DNA of 64,000 bases from Pseudorhodobacter antarcticus (GCA_945862435.1 CAMAXX010000007.1:46263-110262), one strand, 5' to 3'. Positions 26,046 to 35,198 are shown, counted from the stretch's first letter. The notes: generated from the sequence alone by a model not told the origin. A program made the numbers and translations.

Positions 26046-27359
26046 TCACACCCCCCGCACCCACAGTTTCACCACCCTATTTTCCCGCCGTTGCACCACC
26101 TGAAACCTAAACCCGTGAAAGATAAAAGCCTGCCCTTCAGTTGGGATCATCTGCGCTTCATGGATCACTAGCCCTGCAATTGTGTTCGCCTCGGCATCGG
26201 GCAGGCGCCAGTCCATCGCGCGGTTGATGTCGCGGATCGTCATGGCCCCGTCCACGATATAATCGCCGTTTTCAGTTTGCTTCAGCCCCGCATTGCGCAC
26301 AACGGCGTCGAATTCGTCGTTAATCTCGCCAACGATTTCTTCCAAAATATCTTCTAACGTAATCAACCCTTGCAGGCTGCCGTATTCATCGACCACCAGC
26401 GCAAGATGCGCGTTGCGGGCCAGAAAGGCGCGCATTTGTTCGTCCAAACTGGTGGTGTCGGGGATGAAATAGGGCTTCATCGCCACCTTTACCACGTCCA
26501 GTTCTTCAATCGTGGCCGCAACATCTGCGCCTGCGTTTTGGCGGCGCAGGCGGTCAACCTCGCGCAGCAGGTCTTTGGCGTGGATGATGCCAAGGATATT
26601 CTCCTCATCATCTTTGAAAATAGGCAGGCGCGAATGCGGCGAGGCCAGCACCTGCGCGATAATTTCGTCAGGGGTTTGATCTGCGTCGATCATTTCGATC
26701 TGGCGGCGGTGGCGCATAATCTCGTCCACGGTGCGGTGCGACAGATCAAGCGCGCCCAAAAGGCGGTCGCGGTCTTCCTTTTCCACGGCGCCTTCGGAAT
26801 GGCCAAGGGCGATCGCCCCCATAATATCCTCGCGCAGGGCAAGCATCTTGCCATTGGGGTCGGCCCGCACGCCAAAGACGCGCAACATGCCGCGCACCAG
26901 CGCCCGCACCAGCGATACGATGGGCGAGAAGACCAAAATCAGTATTCGCACCAAGGGGGCCACGCGCACAGCGACAGATTCGGGAAAGGTGATCGACAAG
27001 GTTTTGGGCAGAACCTCGCCAAAGATCAGCACCAGCACTGTCATCACTGATGTCGCCAGCGCCACGCCATTATCGCCAAACATCCGCGTCAGCAGCGCCG
27101 TGGCCAAGGATGCCGCCAGAATATTAACGATATTATTGCCCAAGAGCAGCGCGCCGATCATGCGCTCGCTATCCTCGGTCACTTTCATCGCAGATTTTGC
27201 CCCCTTTGATCCGCGATCCGCCTGTGATTTCAACTTGCCGCGCGAGGAAGCGGTCAGCGCGGTTTCCGATCCTGAAAAGAACGCAGACATAACCAATAGC
27301 CCCAGAATGGCGGCAGCGGTCAGCCAGAAATCGGTGTCAAACGTAATGGTTTCGCTCAT
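26046..27359 (-). CDS. HlyC/CorC (CNNM) family transporter
   Basis: An inner-membrane protein of 437 residues with a DUF21/CNNM membrane domain (about residues 8-195, hydrophobic segments and SAFFSGSETALTASS), a pair of CBS domains (about 210-330, with HSRLPIFKDDEENILGIIHAKDL and LALVVDEYGSLQGLITLEDILEEIVGEI) and the C-terminal CorC/HlyC domain (IRDINRAMDWRLPDAEANTIAGLVI). The family is linked to magnesium and cobalt efflux and ion homeostasis. It follows xerD by 9 bases in the same direction, so the two are probably co-transcribed. The order with aroK and aroB is common in this bacterial family. Confidence 0.94.
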   Translation of the reverse strand: MSETITFDTDFWLTAAAILGLLVMSAFFSGSETALTASSRGKLKSQADRGSKGAKSAMKVTEDSERMIGALLLGNNIVNILAASLATALLTRMFGDNGVALATSVMTVLVLIFGEVLPKTLSITFPESVAVRVAPLVRILILVFSPIVSLVRALVRGMLRVFGVRADPNGKMLALREDIMGAIALGHSEGAVEKEDRDRLLGALDLSHRTVDEIMRHRRQIEMIDADQTPDEIIAQVLASPHSRLPIFKDDEENILGIIHAKDLLREVDRLRRQNAGADVAATIEELDVVKVAMKPYFIPDTTSLDEQMRAFLARNAHLALVVDEYGSLQGLITLEDILEEIVGEINDEFDAVVRNAGLKQTENGDYIVDGAMTIRDINRAMDWRLPDAEANTIAGLVIHEAQMIPTEGQAFIFHGFRFQVVQRRENRVVKLWVRGV

Positions 27360-27368
27360 GGGGGGCCT

Positions 27369-28316
27369 TTATTTTGGTTTGGGCGTGGCAAGCGGATGGT
27401 GGGTCAGAACCAAATCCTTCAGGGTTTGGTCAAGGACATGCGTATAAATTTCGGTCGTGGCAAGGCCCGCATGGCCTAGTAGGGTTTGGATCACCCGCAA
27501 ATCTGCGCCATGGGCCAGCAAATGGGTGGCAAAGGCGTGGCGCAGGGTGTGGGGGGTGACACCGGCAGGGTCAACCCCGCCCTGAGCGGCGATGGATTTA
27601 ATTAGGGTGTAAAAATACTGCCGTGTGATGTGGCCGTCGGCGGCGGATGAGGGGAATAAAAAGCGCGGGGCAGGCTTGCCTTTGGCCCGCGCGGCATCTG
27701 CAGACCTGTCCCATTGGGCAAGCCAAGCCTTCGCCGCCGCGCGCGCGGGCGAGGACAGCGGCACCAAACGTTCCTTATCGCCCTTGCCGCGCACCAAAAT
27801 CATCGCAGGATCGCCGCGCAGGGCATGGGCGGGCAGGGTGACCAGTTCAGACACCCGCATCCCCGTGGCATACAGCAACTCTACAAGGCACAGATTGCGC
27901 AGGCGGCTTGCGACACCCAGTCCATATTTCGCGCTGGCGGTCAGTATCGCATTCACATCGTCTTCCGATAGGGTTTTGGGCAGGGACTGCCGCGCGCCCG
28001 GCCCTTTTATGCGCAGGGCAGGGTTTTCGCTTCGCCAACCTTCTTCAAAGGCGAAACGGAACATCTGTTTGATCGCCGACAATCGGCGCGCGCGGGTGGA
28101 TAGGCCCAGCCCCGCCGCCTCGCATGAAATTAGGTAGGCGTGGATATCTTCGCGGGTCGCGGTGGCAAAATGGCAGCCCTGCTGCGCGGCCCATGCCGCG
28201 AAATCCAGCAAATCGCGCCCATAGGCAAGTGCGGTGTTGGTGGCTGCCCCCCGTTCGGCGCGGGCGGCGTCCAGAAAGGCAGAAATCCAGCCATCATGGC
28301 CCTGCGGCGCGGCCAT
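27369..28316 (-). CDS. xerD: Tyrosine recombinase XerD
   Basis: A site-specific recombinase of 315 residues that, with XerC, resolves chromosome dimers at dif. The N-terminal SAM-like domain reads FLDAARAERGAATNTALAYGRDL. The catalytic set is intact: Arg in ATGMRVSEL, Lys in GKGDKERLVPL, His-x-x-Arg in TPHTLRHAFATHLL, His in LLGHAGLATTEIYTH and the nucleophile Tyr in the same stretch. The location beside aroK-aroB and a CorC gene fits chromosomal XerD rather than a phage or integron integrase. It lies 3 bases downstream of the hypothetical 547-residue gene. Confidence 0.93.
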   Translation of the reverse strand: MAAPQGHDGWISAFLDAARAERGAATNTALAYGRDLLDFAAWAAQQGCHFATATREDIHAYLISCEAAGLGLSTRARRLSAIKQMFRFAFEEGWRSENPALRIKGPGARQSLPKTLSEDDVNAILTASAKYGLGVASRLRNLCLVELLYATGMRVSELVTLPAHALRGDPAMILVRGKGDKERLVPLSSPARAAAKAWLAQWDRSADAARAKGKPAPRFLFPSSAADGHITRQYFYTLIKSIAAQGGVDPAGVTPHTLRHAFATHLLAHGADLRVIQTLLGHAGLATTEIYTHVLDQTLKDLVLTHHPLATPKPK

Positions 28317-28319
28317 GGA

Positions 28320-29963
28320 TCAGCCCCGCCGTTCCAAAATCATCAGCTCTAGCGCCGTGCGCCGCGCCGATGATTCCAGCCCCAGCGCGCGCAAAAGAGC
28401 CAGACCTTCGGTCACAGCGCGGTCTTCGCCCAAGACCCCCGTTTGTATGCGCGCGATAGCCGCCAAAATTCCCATGCCGACATTGCCCGATGCGGCCAAC
28501 TGCGCCAGATCATCAGGCAGCGCGGGCGCTAAAAAGCCTGCCGCCACGGCGCGGCCCAAATCCCCCGTTGCGGTTTGCCCTGCCAAATCACCGCGCGCCA
28601 GTCCAGCAAGGTAGCCGCGCAGAGTGCCTGCCGCAGGATCGCCCGCCAGCCGTTCATAGGCGGGCGACAGCAGCCCCAATTCATAGGCCAAATCGCCCGC
28701 CTCGCCTTGCAGGTTTAGGTTTGCCAATGCCTCGCCATAAAGCGTGGCAAAGGCCACCTCTAATTCGGCAGCTTTCATTACGCCATAAGCGGGGGGCAGG
28801 GCGGCAGCCACCGCACCTGCATCGCCCGCCCCACCTGCATCGCCCGCCGAGATCGCCGCATCAAAGGCCTGAAAGGCTGTAATCCTATCCCAAACCCCGC
28901 CTGATGCGGATGGTTTTTGCGAGGTGAAAATCCCCAGCAATTGATTGGGCGATAACACCCCCGCGCGCGCCAAACGCTCGGCGGCTTCGGCCTGCGCTTT
29001 CCAGCCTGCGCGCGTGGACAATTCGGCATGGGCAAAGGCGATGGGAAGGGTGCCTGTCGGCAGGGTTTCACCCAGCGCATCGTAAATCCGCCAGATCAGC
29101 GGGGTGATCGGTTTGGGCGGCTGCGGCAGTGTTGGGTCGGCAAAGGCCTCTGGGTCTAGAAAGCGTTCCAGCAATTCAGCCTCGATGGCGGGAATACCGC
29201 TGAGCGCTGTTTCGGTTGACAGGGTCAGTTTAGCCCCCATCCAATCGCCAGCGCGGGCGGCGCAAAACACACGGGTCTGCGGCGCAATATCCAGCCCCCG
29301 CGTGGCCCGCATCTCGCTGCAGGCGCGATCTTCTTGGCCCATCAGCAGGCTAACATCAAAGGCACGGCGGAACAGATCAGCGTTGGTCGCAGGGCCTGCC
29401 GCCTCGATCAGCGCATAGGCCTGATCCAGCGCGCCGATGGCCAGTAGTTTATCGACCCGTGCCAGCAGCACTGCGCCGCGCTGTGCGGGGTACTCCATCG
29501 CAGGGGCGTCCGCTTCGGCCAGCAGAACTGTGACCGCCAAATCATGCAAGGCGGCAATGCCTTCGGTCTGCAGGCCGGCAATGGCGGCGCTGACCTCGCC
29601 CGCCGTCGCGCGGCCCCACAGCGCCGCGGGATAACCCGTTTTCGCGCTGGGCAGCAGGCCGACACCGTCCACCGACGGCCCGCCCAGCACTGTGGTTGTA
29701 ATTGCCAAAGGCGCGGCCACCCCACCCGTAACAGGGGCCTCGCTTAAGGGCGGCGTGGCCATTGGCGATGACGCATTGGGCGACAAAGGCAGCGGCGCAG
29801 GTTTGACTGTTTCAGATAACCAATCAATCGCAGAAAGCGGGGCAGGGGCCGAGATCGGCGTTTCTTGCCCAGTGTTTTGGGCCTGCAGCATAGCTGCGTC
29901 CGCCCCCCAAAAGACAAAGGCCAGACCCAACCACCCACTGACGCAGGCGCGCTTAGCCGCCAT
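28320..29963 (-). CDS. Hypothetical exported Ala/Gly-rich protein
   Basis: A protein of 547 residues with an N-terminal hydrophobic signal segment (SGWLGLAFVFWGADAAMLQAQ), then a proline-rich linker (to about residue 75) and a long helical, alanine-rich body without a domain I recognise. The helical, repeat-like composition (LLARVDKLLAIGALDQAYALIEAAG) suggests a TPR-like superhelical scaffold in the periplasm; that is a guess. Residues ~372-383 are duplicated by an 18-bp tandem repeat (28813-28848). It lies between xerD and aroK, a position where related bacteria also carry an uncharacterised gene. It overlaps the small upstream gene by 11 bases. Confidence 0.7.
   Translation of the reverse strand: MAAKRACVSGWLGLAFVFWGADAAMLQAQNTGQETPISAPAPLSAIDWLSETVKPAPLPLSPNASSPMATPPLSEAPVTGGVAAPLAITTTVLGGPSVDGVGLLPSAKTGYPAALWGRATAGEVSAAIAGLQTEGIAALHDLAVTVLLAEADAPAMEYPAQRGAVLLARVDKLLAIGALDQAYALIEAAGPATNADLFRRAFDVSLLMGQEDRACSEMRATRGLDIAPQTRVFCAARAGDWMGAKLTLSTETALSGIPAIEAELLERFLDPEAFADPTLPQPPKPITPLIWRIYDALGETLPTGTLPIAFAHAELSTRAGWKAQAEAAERLARAGVLSPNQLLGIFTSQKPSASGGVWDRITAFQAFDAAISAGDAGGAGDAGAVAAALPPAYGVMKAAELEVAFATLYGEALANLNLQGEAGDLAYELGLLSPAYERLAGDPAAGTLRGYLAGLARGDLAGQTATGDLGRAVAAGFLAPALPDDLAQLAASGNVGMGILAAIARIQTGVLGEDRAVTEGLALLRALGLESSARRTALELMILERRG
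28813..28848 (-). repeat. In-frame 18-bp duplication
   Basis: gcacctgcatcgcccgcc (28813-28830) and ccacctgcatcgcccgcc (28831-28848) differ by one base. It adds six codons to the hypothetical exported protein and keeps frame. Confidence 0.85.
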
Positions 29964-30087
29964 TCAGAATCACGCTTTGGCTGGTGGATTGTGGGGCAGG
30001 GGCCATGTCGACGGTGTAGCCGTAAATCACCAGCCCCAGACCTGCCAAAACCGCTGCAGCTGCCAGCGACGTGATCCCTTTGCCCAT
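29953..30087 (-). CDS. Small single-span membrane protein
   Basis: A 44-residue protein starting MGKGITSLAAAAVLAGLGLVIYGY, which is one transmembrane segment, followed by a short Pro/Ser/Gln-rich tail. A longer frame to 30153 exists but adds a basic, unlikely leader. No function is recognised. It overlaps the start of the 547-residue gene by 11 bases, so it is translationally coupled to it, and is divergent from aroK. The ribosome-binding site is weak, which lowers confidence. Confidence 0.55.
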   Translation of the reverse strand: MGKGITSLAAAAVLAGLGLVIYGYTVDMAPAPQSTSQSVILNGG

Positions 30088-30247
30088 CTTTTTTGCCCCA
30101 TTTCTTGGTCGCACTATATGTTTGCCGTAACATATACACTTTCGCCGCAACATTCACCCCCCGTTTGACCGATTTGCCGCGCTTTACCCAACGCTGTGCG
30201 ATTGCAGTTGGCGCGGGCGTGCGGCTTTGTCATAAAGAAGGCGTTGT

Positions 30248-30811
30248 ATGGGCGTTTTTCTGGGGTGTTTAGGCGTGAAACTAAAGAAATCGGTTGTCAT
30301 GGTTGGCATGATGGGGGCGGGAAAAACCGCTGTCGGCACGGTTTTGGCGCGCAAGCTGGCCGTGCCCTTTGTGGATTCGGATGATGAAATCGTCCACGCA
30401 GCAGGCCGCAGCATTGCCGAGATTTTCGAACGTGACGGCGAGCCGTTTTTTCGCGCCCGCGAGGCCGAGGTGATCGCCCGCCTGTTGCGTGCCAGCCCTT
30501 GCATCTTGTCCACGGGCGGCGGGGCCTTTTTGGCGCAAGCGAACCGCGCCCAAATCCATGAGCTTGGCCTATCGGTTTGGCTGAAAGTGGATTTGGAAAT
30601 TTTGTGGCAACGTGTGCGGCACAAAAACACGCGCCCCCTTTTGCGCACGCCAAACCCGCGCGAGACTTTGGCGCAGCTTTTAGAGGCGCGCTTGCCCTCG
30701 TATCGCCTTGCCGATATCAGCGTCGAAGGGGCCGCTGACATCACCCCAGACGAGATGGCCGACCGCGTGATCGCCGCCATTTCCACGCGCGGCGATGTTT
30801 TAGGAGAGTAA
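30248..30811 (+). CDS. aroK: Shikimate kinase
   Basis: It phosphorylates shikimate at the 3-hydroxyl with ATP, step five of chorismate synthesis. Walker A is MVGMMGAGKTAVG; the shikimate site includes the DSDDEI Asp, the FFRAREAEV Arg and STGGGAF; the lid arginine is in RHKNTRPLL. The length of 187 residues includes a 9-residue N-terminal extension when the ATG at 30248 is used. That start has GAAGG six bases upstream; a GTG at 30275 directly before KLKKSVVMVG is an alternative. It is one base upstream of aroB, a conserved pair. Confidence 0.95.
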   Translation: MGVFLGCLGVKLKKSVVMVGMMGAGKTAVGTVLARKLAVPFVDSDDEIVHAAGRSIAEIFERDGEPFFRAREAEVIARLLRASPCILSTGGGAFLAQANRAQIHELGLSVWLKVDLEILWQRVRHKNTRPLLRTPNPRETLAQLLEARLPSYRLADISVEGAADITPDEMADRVIAAISTRGDVLGE

Positions 30812-30812
30812 G

Positions 30813-31925
30813 ATGAGCGTGACAACTGTGCCAGTAAACCTTGGCGCGCGCAGCTATGAAGTGCGCATTGGCGCGGGTTTGCTGGGCGATTCTGGCGCGC
30901 AGATTGCCCCGTTTTTGCGCCGCAAGCGCGCCGCTGTGGTTTATGACGCGCGTCTGGAAGGCCTGCATTTGCCAAGGCTAATGGCCTCGCTGGCCAGCGC
31001 GGGTATCCACGCCACTGCCCTGCCCGTGCCATCTGGCGAGGGCAGCAAGGCGTGGGATCAAGTGGCGCGCATTTGTGAATGGCTGCTTGCCGAAAAGATC
31101 GAACGTAAGGACATCGTCATTGCGCTGGGGGGCGGGGTTATTGGTGATTTGGTCGGATTTTGCGCTGCAATTTTGCGCCGCGGTGTTCGGTTTGTGCAAA
31201 TTCCCACCACATTGCTGGCGCAGGTTGACAGTTCTGTTGGCGGTAAAACGGGTATTAACACGCCCCAAGGCAAAAACCTCATCGGCGCATTTCATCAACC
31301 CTGCCTTGTGCTGGCAGATATTGACATGCTCGCCACCTTGCTGCCGCGCGATTTTGCATCTGGTTATGGCGAGGTCGTCAAATACGGCCTGCTTGGGGAT
31401 GCAAAGTTTTTCGATTGGCTAGAGGCAAACGGCCCCGCCATGGCCGCAGGTGATGCGGGTGCGCGGGCCTATGCGGTGACGCGTTCGGTGCAGATGAAAG
31501 CGGGCATTGTCGCGCGGGACGAAACCGAAGAAGGCGAGCGCGCCCTGTTGAACCTTGGCCATACGTTCTGTCATGCTTTGGAAAAGGCCACGGGGTATGG
31601 GGGTCGCCTGCTGCACGGCGAAGGTGTGGCGATTGGCTGCGTTCTGGCGCTGCAATTGTCGCAAAACCTTGGCCTAATCAGCCAAGAGGCTCCCTCGCGC
31701 CTGCGGGCGCATTTGCGCGCCATGGGGATGAAGGTTGATTTATCCGATATTGCGGGCGATTTGCCCGATGCCGCAGCACTGCTGGATTTGATGGGGCAGG
31801 ACAAAAAGGTGGTTGATGGCCGCCTGCGCTTTATCCTTTGCCGCGCAATTGGCGATGCTTTTGTGGCCTCTGATGTGCCGCAAGACGCGGTTCTGTCGCT
31901 TTTGCAGGCAGCAACGGCGCAATAA
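30813..31925 (+). CDS. aroB: 3-dehydroquinate synthase
   Basis: It converts DAHP to 3-dehydroquinate, step two of the shikimate pathway, using NAD and a divalent metal. Family marks are ALGGGVIGDLVGFCAAILRRGV, IPTTLLAQVDSSVGGKTGINTPQGKNLIGAF and the metal-binding EVVKYG, GHTFCHALE and LHGEGVAIG motifs. The length of 370 residues is normal. The start codon follows aroK after one base, with TAGGAGAG inside the end of aroK, so both are translated from one mRNA. The supply of chorismate feeds aromatic amino acids and quinones. Confidence 0.96.
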   Translation: MSVTTVPVNLGARSYEVRIGAGLLGDSGAQIAPFLRRKRAAVVYDARLEGLHLPRLMASLASAGIHATALPVPSGEGSKAWDQVARICEWLLAEKIERKDIVIALGGGVIGDLVGFCAAILRRGVRFVQIPTTLLAQVDSSVGGKTGINTPQGKNLIGAFHQPCLVLADIDMLATLLPRDFASGYGEVVKYGLLGDAKFFDWLEANGPAMAAGDAGARAYAVTRSVQMKAGIVARDETEEGERALLNLGHTFCHALEKATGYGGRLLHGEGVAIGCVLALQLSQNLGLISQEAPSRLRAHLRAMGMKVDLSDIAGDLPDAAALLDLMGQDKKVVDGRLRFILCRAIGDAFVASDVPQDAVLSLLQAATAQ

Positions 31926-32000
31926 TGGGCGGGCGGGGCACGAATCGCTTGCAAGCTTGGCCGCATCTGTTTTGATAGTGAAAATCTTACGGGAACGCTG

Positions 32001-32783
32001 ATGTTTGATGACAAAACCGCCAAGGCGCAGCGCCCCATCGCCATTAAGGCTGAGGGCTTGCGCAAATCATTCGGCAGCCACGAGGTGCTGAAAGGCGTGT
32101 CTTTGACCGCGCGCGAAGGCGATGTTGTCGCCATTATTGGCGGGTCGGGCAGCGGCAAATCGACCATGCTGCGCTGCATCAATTTCCTTGAAACCCCATC
32201 GGGCGGCCAGATCGAAATTGGCGGCGAGGCGGTGGCGATGAATGCCACAGGCGCGCCCACAGACCGCCGCCAACTGGAACGGCTGCGCCAAAGTTTAGGG
32301 ATGGTGTTTCAAAGCTTTAATTTGTGGACGCATATGACAGTGCTGGAAAACTTGATCGAGGTTCCCGTCCATGTGCTGAAAACCCCGCGCGCGCAGGCCG
32401 TTGAAACCGCCCGCGCCTTGCTGGCCCGTGTGGGACTGGCCGAAAAAGAAGCGGCTTACCCTGCCTTTCTGTCGGGTGGGCAGCAACAGCGCGCGGCCAT
32501 AGCCCGCGCGCTGGCCATTGGCCCCAAAGCCATGCTGTTTGACGAGCCTACATCCGCCCTTGACCCCGAACTTGTGGGCGAAGTGCTGGCGGTGATACGC
32601 GCCCTTGCTGATGAGGGGCGCACAATGATTTTGGTCACCCACGAGATGAAGTTCGCCCGCGAAGTGGCCGACCATGTCATCTATTTGCATAATGGTGTGA
32701 TTGAAGAAGAGGGGCCACCCTCGGCTGTGTTTGGCGCGCCGCAATCGGCACGGCTAAAGCAGTTTTTATCCAGCGTGGGATAA
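32001..32783 (+). CDS. Polar amino-acid ABC transporter, ATP-binding protein (HisP-like)
   Basis: The ATPase of an importer for basic amino acids, 260 residues. Walker A is GGSGSGKST, the Q-loop lies in MVFQSFNLW, the signature is LSGGQQQRAAIARAL, Walker B is MLFDEPTSALD and the switch His is in LVTHEMKFARE. The sequence QSFNLWTHMTVLENL is typical of the HisP/GlnQ class. It is the first of four genes in order ATPase, binding protein, permease, permease. The gap to the binding-protein gene is 26 bases. No regulator gene is adjacent on this side. Confidence 0.95.
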   Translation: MFDDKTAKAQRPIAIKAEGLRKSFGSHEVLKGVSLTAREGDVVAIIGGSGSGKSTMLRCINFLETPSGGQIEIGGEAVAMNATGAPTDRRQLERLRQSLGMVFQSFNLWTHMTVLENLIEVPVHVLKTPRAQAVETARALLARVGLAEKEAAYPAFLSGGQQQRAAIARALAIGPKAMLFDEPTSALDPELVGEVLAVIRALADEGRTMILVTHEMKFAREVADHVIYLHNGVIEEEGPPSAVFGAPQSARLKQFLSSVG

Positions 32784-32809
32784 ACCCGCGCGCTAACAGT
32801 GAGGACACT

Positions 32810-33586
32810 ATGAAAACACTTACGAAATTCGCAGCAGCGGTCGTTCTGTCTTTGGTGGCAGGGGCCGCATCAGCGCAGCAAGTCAAAGTTGGCATCGCAG
32901 CCGAAGCCTACCCGCCCTTTGCCAGCCCAGATGCTTCGGGCAATTGGGAAGGTTGGGAAGTTGAATTCATCGGTGCCGTCTGCAAAGCGGCAGCGATGGA
33001 CTGTGCCATTACCCCCGTGGCGTGGGATGGGATTATCCCATCGCTGACATCGGGGCAGATTGACGTCATCATGGCATCGATGTCGATCACCGAAGATCGT
33101 ATGCAAACTATTGATTTCTCAGACAAATACTACAATACTCCAACGGGCGTTGCAGCGGCAAAAGGCTCGGGCATCACGGCCACGCCAGAAGGGCTGGCTG
33201 GCAAAATCATCGGTGTGCAGGGCAGCACCATTCACGAAGTGTATGTGCAGAAATACTTTGCCGCTGGCGCCGCCGAGGTAAAGGTTTATGCAACGCAGGA
33301 TGAAGCGAACCAAGACCTTGCGGCAGGCCGCATTGACGCGACCCAAGCTGATAGCATCACGCTGGACGCGTTCTTGAACTCGGATGCGGGCAAAGCGTGC
33401 TGCGAAAGCGCGGGCAATGTCGCAGATGACAAAGAAGTGCTGGGTCTTGGGGTTGGGGCTGGTCTGCGCAAGGGTGAGGACAATCTGAAAGCCAAGATCA
33501 ACAAAGCCATTGCCGATATCCGCGCCGATGGCACTTATGATGCGATCACGGCGAAATACTTCGCCTCGTCGATCTACGGCGATTGA
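32810..33586 (+). CDS. Periplasmic amino-acid-binding protein (LAO/HisJ-like)
   Basis: A periplasmic solute-binding protein of 258 residues that captures the amino acid for the importer. Signal peptide MKTLTKFAAAVVLSLVAGAASA-Q. The mature protein resembles the lysine/arginine/ornithine-binding group: WDGIIPSLTSGQIDVIMASMSITEDR (binding-site Ser and Arg), GVQGSTIHEVY, RIDATQADS and a C-terminal IYGD like that of LAO/HisJ. The ligand may therefore be Arg, Lys, ornithine or His, but related proteins bind octopine-like compounds too. Two adjacent cysteines (GKACCESAG) lie near residue 198. Good ribosome-binding site (GTGAGGA). Confidence 0.94.
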   Translation: MKTLTKFAAAVVLSLVAGAASAQQVKVGIAAEAYPPFASPDASGNWEGWEVEFIGAVCKAAAMDCAITPVAWDGIIPSLTSGQIDVIMASMSITEDRMQTIDFSDKYYNTPTGVAAAKGSGITATPEGLAGKIIGVQGSTIHEVYVQKYFAAGAAEVKVYATQDEANQDLAAGRIDATQADSITLDAFLNSDAGKACCESAGNVADDKEVLGLGVGAGLRKGEDNLKAKINKAIADIRADGTYDAITAKYFASSIYGD

Positions 33587-33588
33587 GG

Positions 33589-34323
33589 ATGGCCGATGGC
33601 TCTGCCCTTTCGGCAAGCCTAGATTTGCTGGCCTATTCGCCCCCCGGTTGGGGGGCGAATTTGCTGCGCGGATTGGGCAATACGGTGCTGATTGCGCTGG
33701 GTGCTTATGGGGTAGGCCTGTTTTTGGGAACCTTGGGTGCCTTTGGCAAGTTATATGGTGGCCCGCTGACGCGCGATTTGCTGGGGCTTTATACCACGCT
33801 GGTGCGCGCTGTTCCCGAACTGGTGCTGATTTTAATTTTGTATTTCGCCGTCACCGATTTGGTGAACCAAGCGCTGCTGGCCATGGGCTACGAACGCATT
33901 CAAATTTCGGGCGTGGCGGCTGGCATTATGGTGCTGGGCGTGGTGCAGGGGGCCTATGCCACCGAAGTGCTGCGCGGTGCAATCCAATCTGTGCCCGCAG
34001 GCCAGATCGAGGCGGGCCGCGCCATGGGCATGTCGCCCCTCTTGGTGGCGCGGCGCGTCATGCTGCCCCTCATGCTGCCCGCCGCGATCCCTGGCATGGC
34101 GAACCTATGGATGATTGTGACCAAAGACACCGCCCTGCTGGCCGTGGTAGGCTTTAACGAACTGGTGCAAGAAAGTCGCCAAGCCGCAGGCACGACCAAG
34201 GCTTTCTTTACCTTTTTCATGGCCGCTGGGGTGCTGTTTTTGTGCATGTCGCTGGTCTCGAACCAGATTTTTGCGCGCATCGAAGCATGGGCGAACAAAG
34301 GCACCAAGCGGGGTGGGATATGA
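33589..34323 (+). CDS. Amino-acid ABC transporter permease (HisQ-like)
   Basis: An inner-membrane permease of 244 residues with about five transmembrane segments. It has the HisM/HisQ/ArtQ opening LLRGLGNTVLIALGAYGVG, the TLVRAVPELVLILIL segment and the cytoplasmic EAA loop QIEAGRAMGMSPLLVARRVMLPLMLPAAIPG that contacts the ATPase. I chose ATG 33589, two bases after the binding-protein stop; a TTG at 33583 would overlap. It is coupled to the next permease by an ATGA overlap, so the two form a heterodimer. Confidence 0.94.
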   Translation: MADGSALSASLDLLAYSPPGWGANLLRGLGNTVLIALGAYGVGLFLGTLGAFGKLYGGPLTRDLLGLYTTLVRAVPELVLILILYFAVTDLVNQALLAMGYERIQISGVAAGIMVLGVVQGAYATEVLRGAIQSVPAGQIEAGRAMGMSPLLVARRVMLPLMLPAAIPGMANLWMIVTKDTALLAVVGFNELVQESRQAAGTTKAFFTFFMAAGVLFLCMSLVSNQIFARIEAWANKGTKRGGI

Positions 34324-35114
34324 GCCTCGCTGACCCTATTCGCCGCCATATGCCGCTGCGCCGCTGGGTGCTGGCCGCCATTGGCCTTGGCATCATCGCC
34401 TATTGCGCGTTGGCGCTGAACTGGTCGTGGCTGCAAACCCCCAAATACCAAGGTATGATCCTACAGGGCGTTTGGAACACGATTTGGATTTTGGTTGTTA
34501 CAATGGTGCTGGGATTTATCCTAGCCATTCCCATCGGCTTTGTGCAGGCGGCGGGGCCATGGTATCTGGCCCGCCCTGCGCAGGCCTTTTGCACCGTTAT
34601 CCGTGGCACGCCGCTGCTGCTGCAATTATGGCTGCTGTACTATGGCTTAGGCAGCCTATTTCCGATGTATCCTTGGATTCGCGAATCTGACCTGTGGCCG
34701 ATTTTGCGCCAAGCTTGGCCCTATGCCGTTCTGGCGCTGACGCTTTCGGTTGCGGGATATGAAGGCGAGGTGATGCGCGGCGCGTTCAAAGGCGTGCCCC
34801 AAGGCCAGTTAGAGGCGGCCCGCGCCTTTGGTATGTCGCGCTGGGGTGTGTTCCGCCGCATCTGGCTGCCTCAAGCCGTGGCGGGCGTGCTGCCCACAAT
34901 TGGCGGGGAGACGGTGCTGCAAATGAAATCCACGCCGCTTGTGGCCACAATCACGGTGATCGACATCTATGCCGTGGCCAGCCGTGTGCGGCAAGATACG
35001 TTCATCATTTATGAGCCCTTGCTGCTGCTGGCGCTGGTCTACCTCACCATCGCTGGCGTTATTGTGGCGCTGTTCGCGTGGTTTGAAAGCCGCCTGCCGA
35101 AACGAATCGCCTAA
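34320..35114 (+). CDS. Amino-acid ABC transporter permease (HisM-like)
   Basis: The partner permease of the basic amino-acid importer, 264 residues. GMILQGVWNTIWILVVTMVLGF, the TVIRGTPLLLQLWLLYYG motif and the EAA loop QLEAARAFGMSRWGVFRRIWLPQAVAGVLP identify the HisM/ArtM class. A longer N-terminal segment with one hydrophobic helix is usual in this subgroup. The ATG at 34320 overlaps the previous stop. Behind it come a tandem repeat and palindromes, so this is probably the last gene of the operon. Confidence 0.94.
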   Translation: MSLADPIRRHMPLRRWVLAAIGLGIIAYCALALNWSWLQTPKYQGMILQGVWNTIWILVVTMVLGFILAIPIGFVQAAGPWYLARPAQAFCTVIRGTPLLLQLWLLYYGLGSLFPMYPWIRESDLWPILRQAWPYAVLALTLSVAGYEGEVMRGAFKGVPQGQLEAARAFGMSRWGVFRRIWLPQAVAGVLPTIGGETVLQMKSTPLVATITVIDIYAVASRVRQDTFIIYEPLLLLALVYLTIAGVIVALFAWFESRLPKRIA

Positions 35115-35137
35115 TGGCTGGCAAAAATGGGGATTTG

Positions 35138-35185
35138 CCCCCGCGTCGCTTTGCCACCGCGTCGCTTTGACCCCGCGTCGCTTTG
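35138..35185. repeat. 16-bp intergenic tandem repeat, 3 copies
   Basis: Each copy ends in ccgcgtcgctttg (35138-35153, 35154-35169, 35170-35185). It lies 24 bases after the second permease gene and is non-coding. Confidence 0.85.
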
Positions 35186-35198
35186 CGCTTTACCCCTA

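Noticed and set aside
26370..27050. A 226-codon plus frame
   Set aside because: Antisense to the CorC-type gene, which has intact CNNM, CBS and CorC domains.
27369..28316. xerD-like gene as an integrase of a mobile element
   Set aside because: It is far from the tRNA-bounded segment and sits in a conserved chromosomal neighbourhood without attachment repeats.
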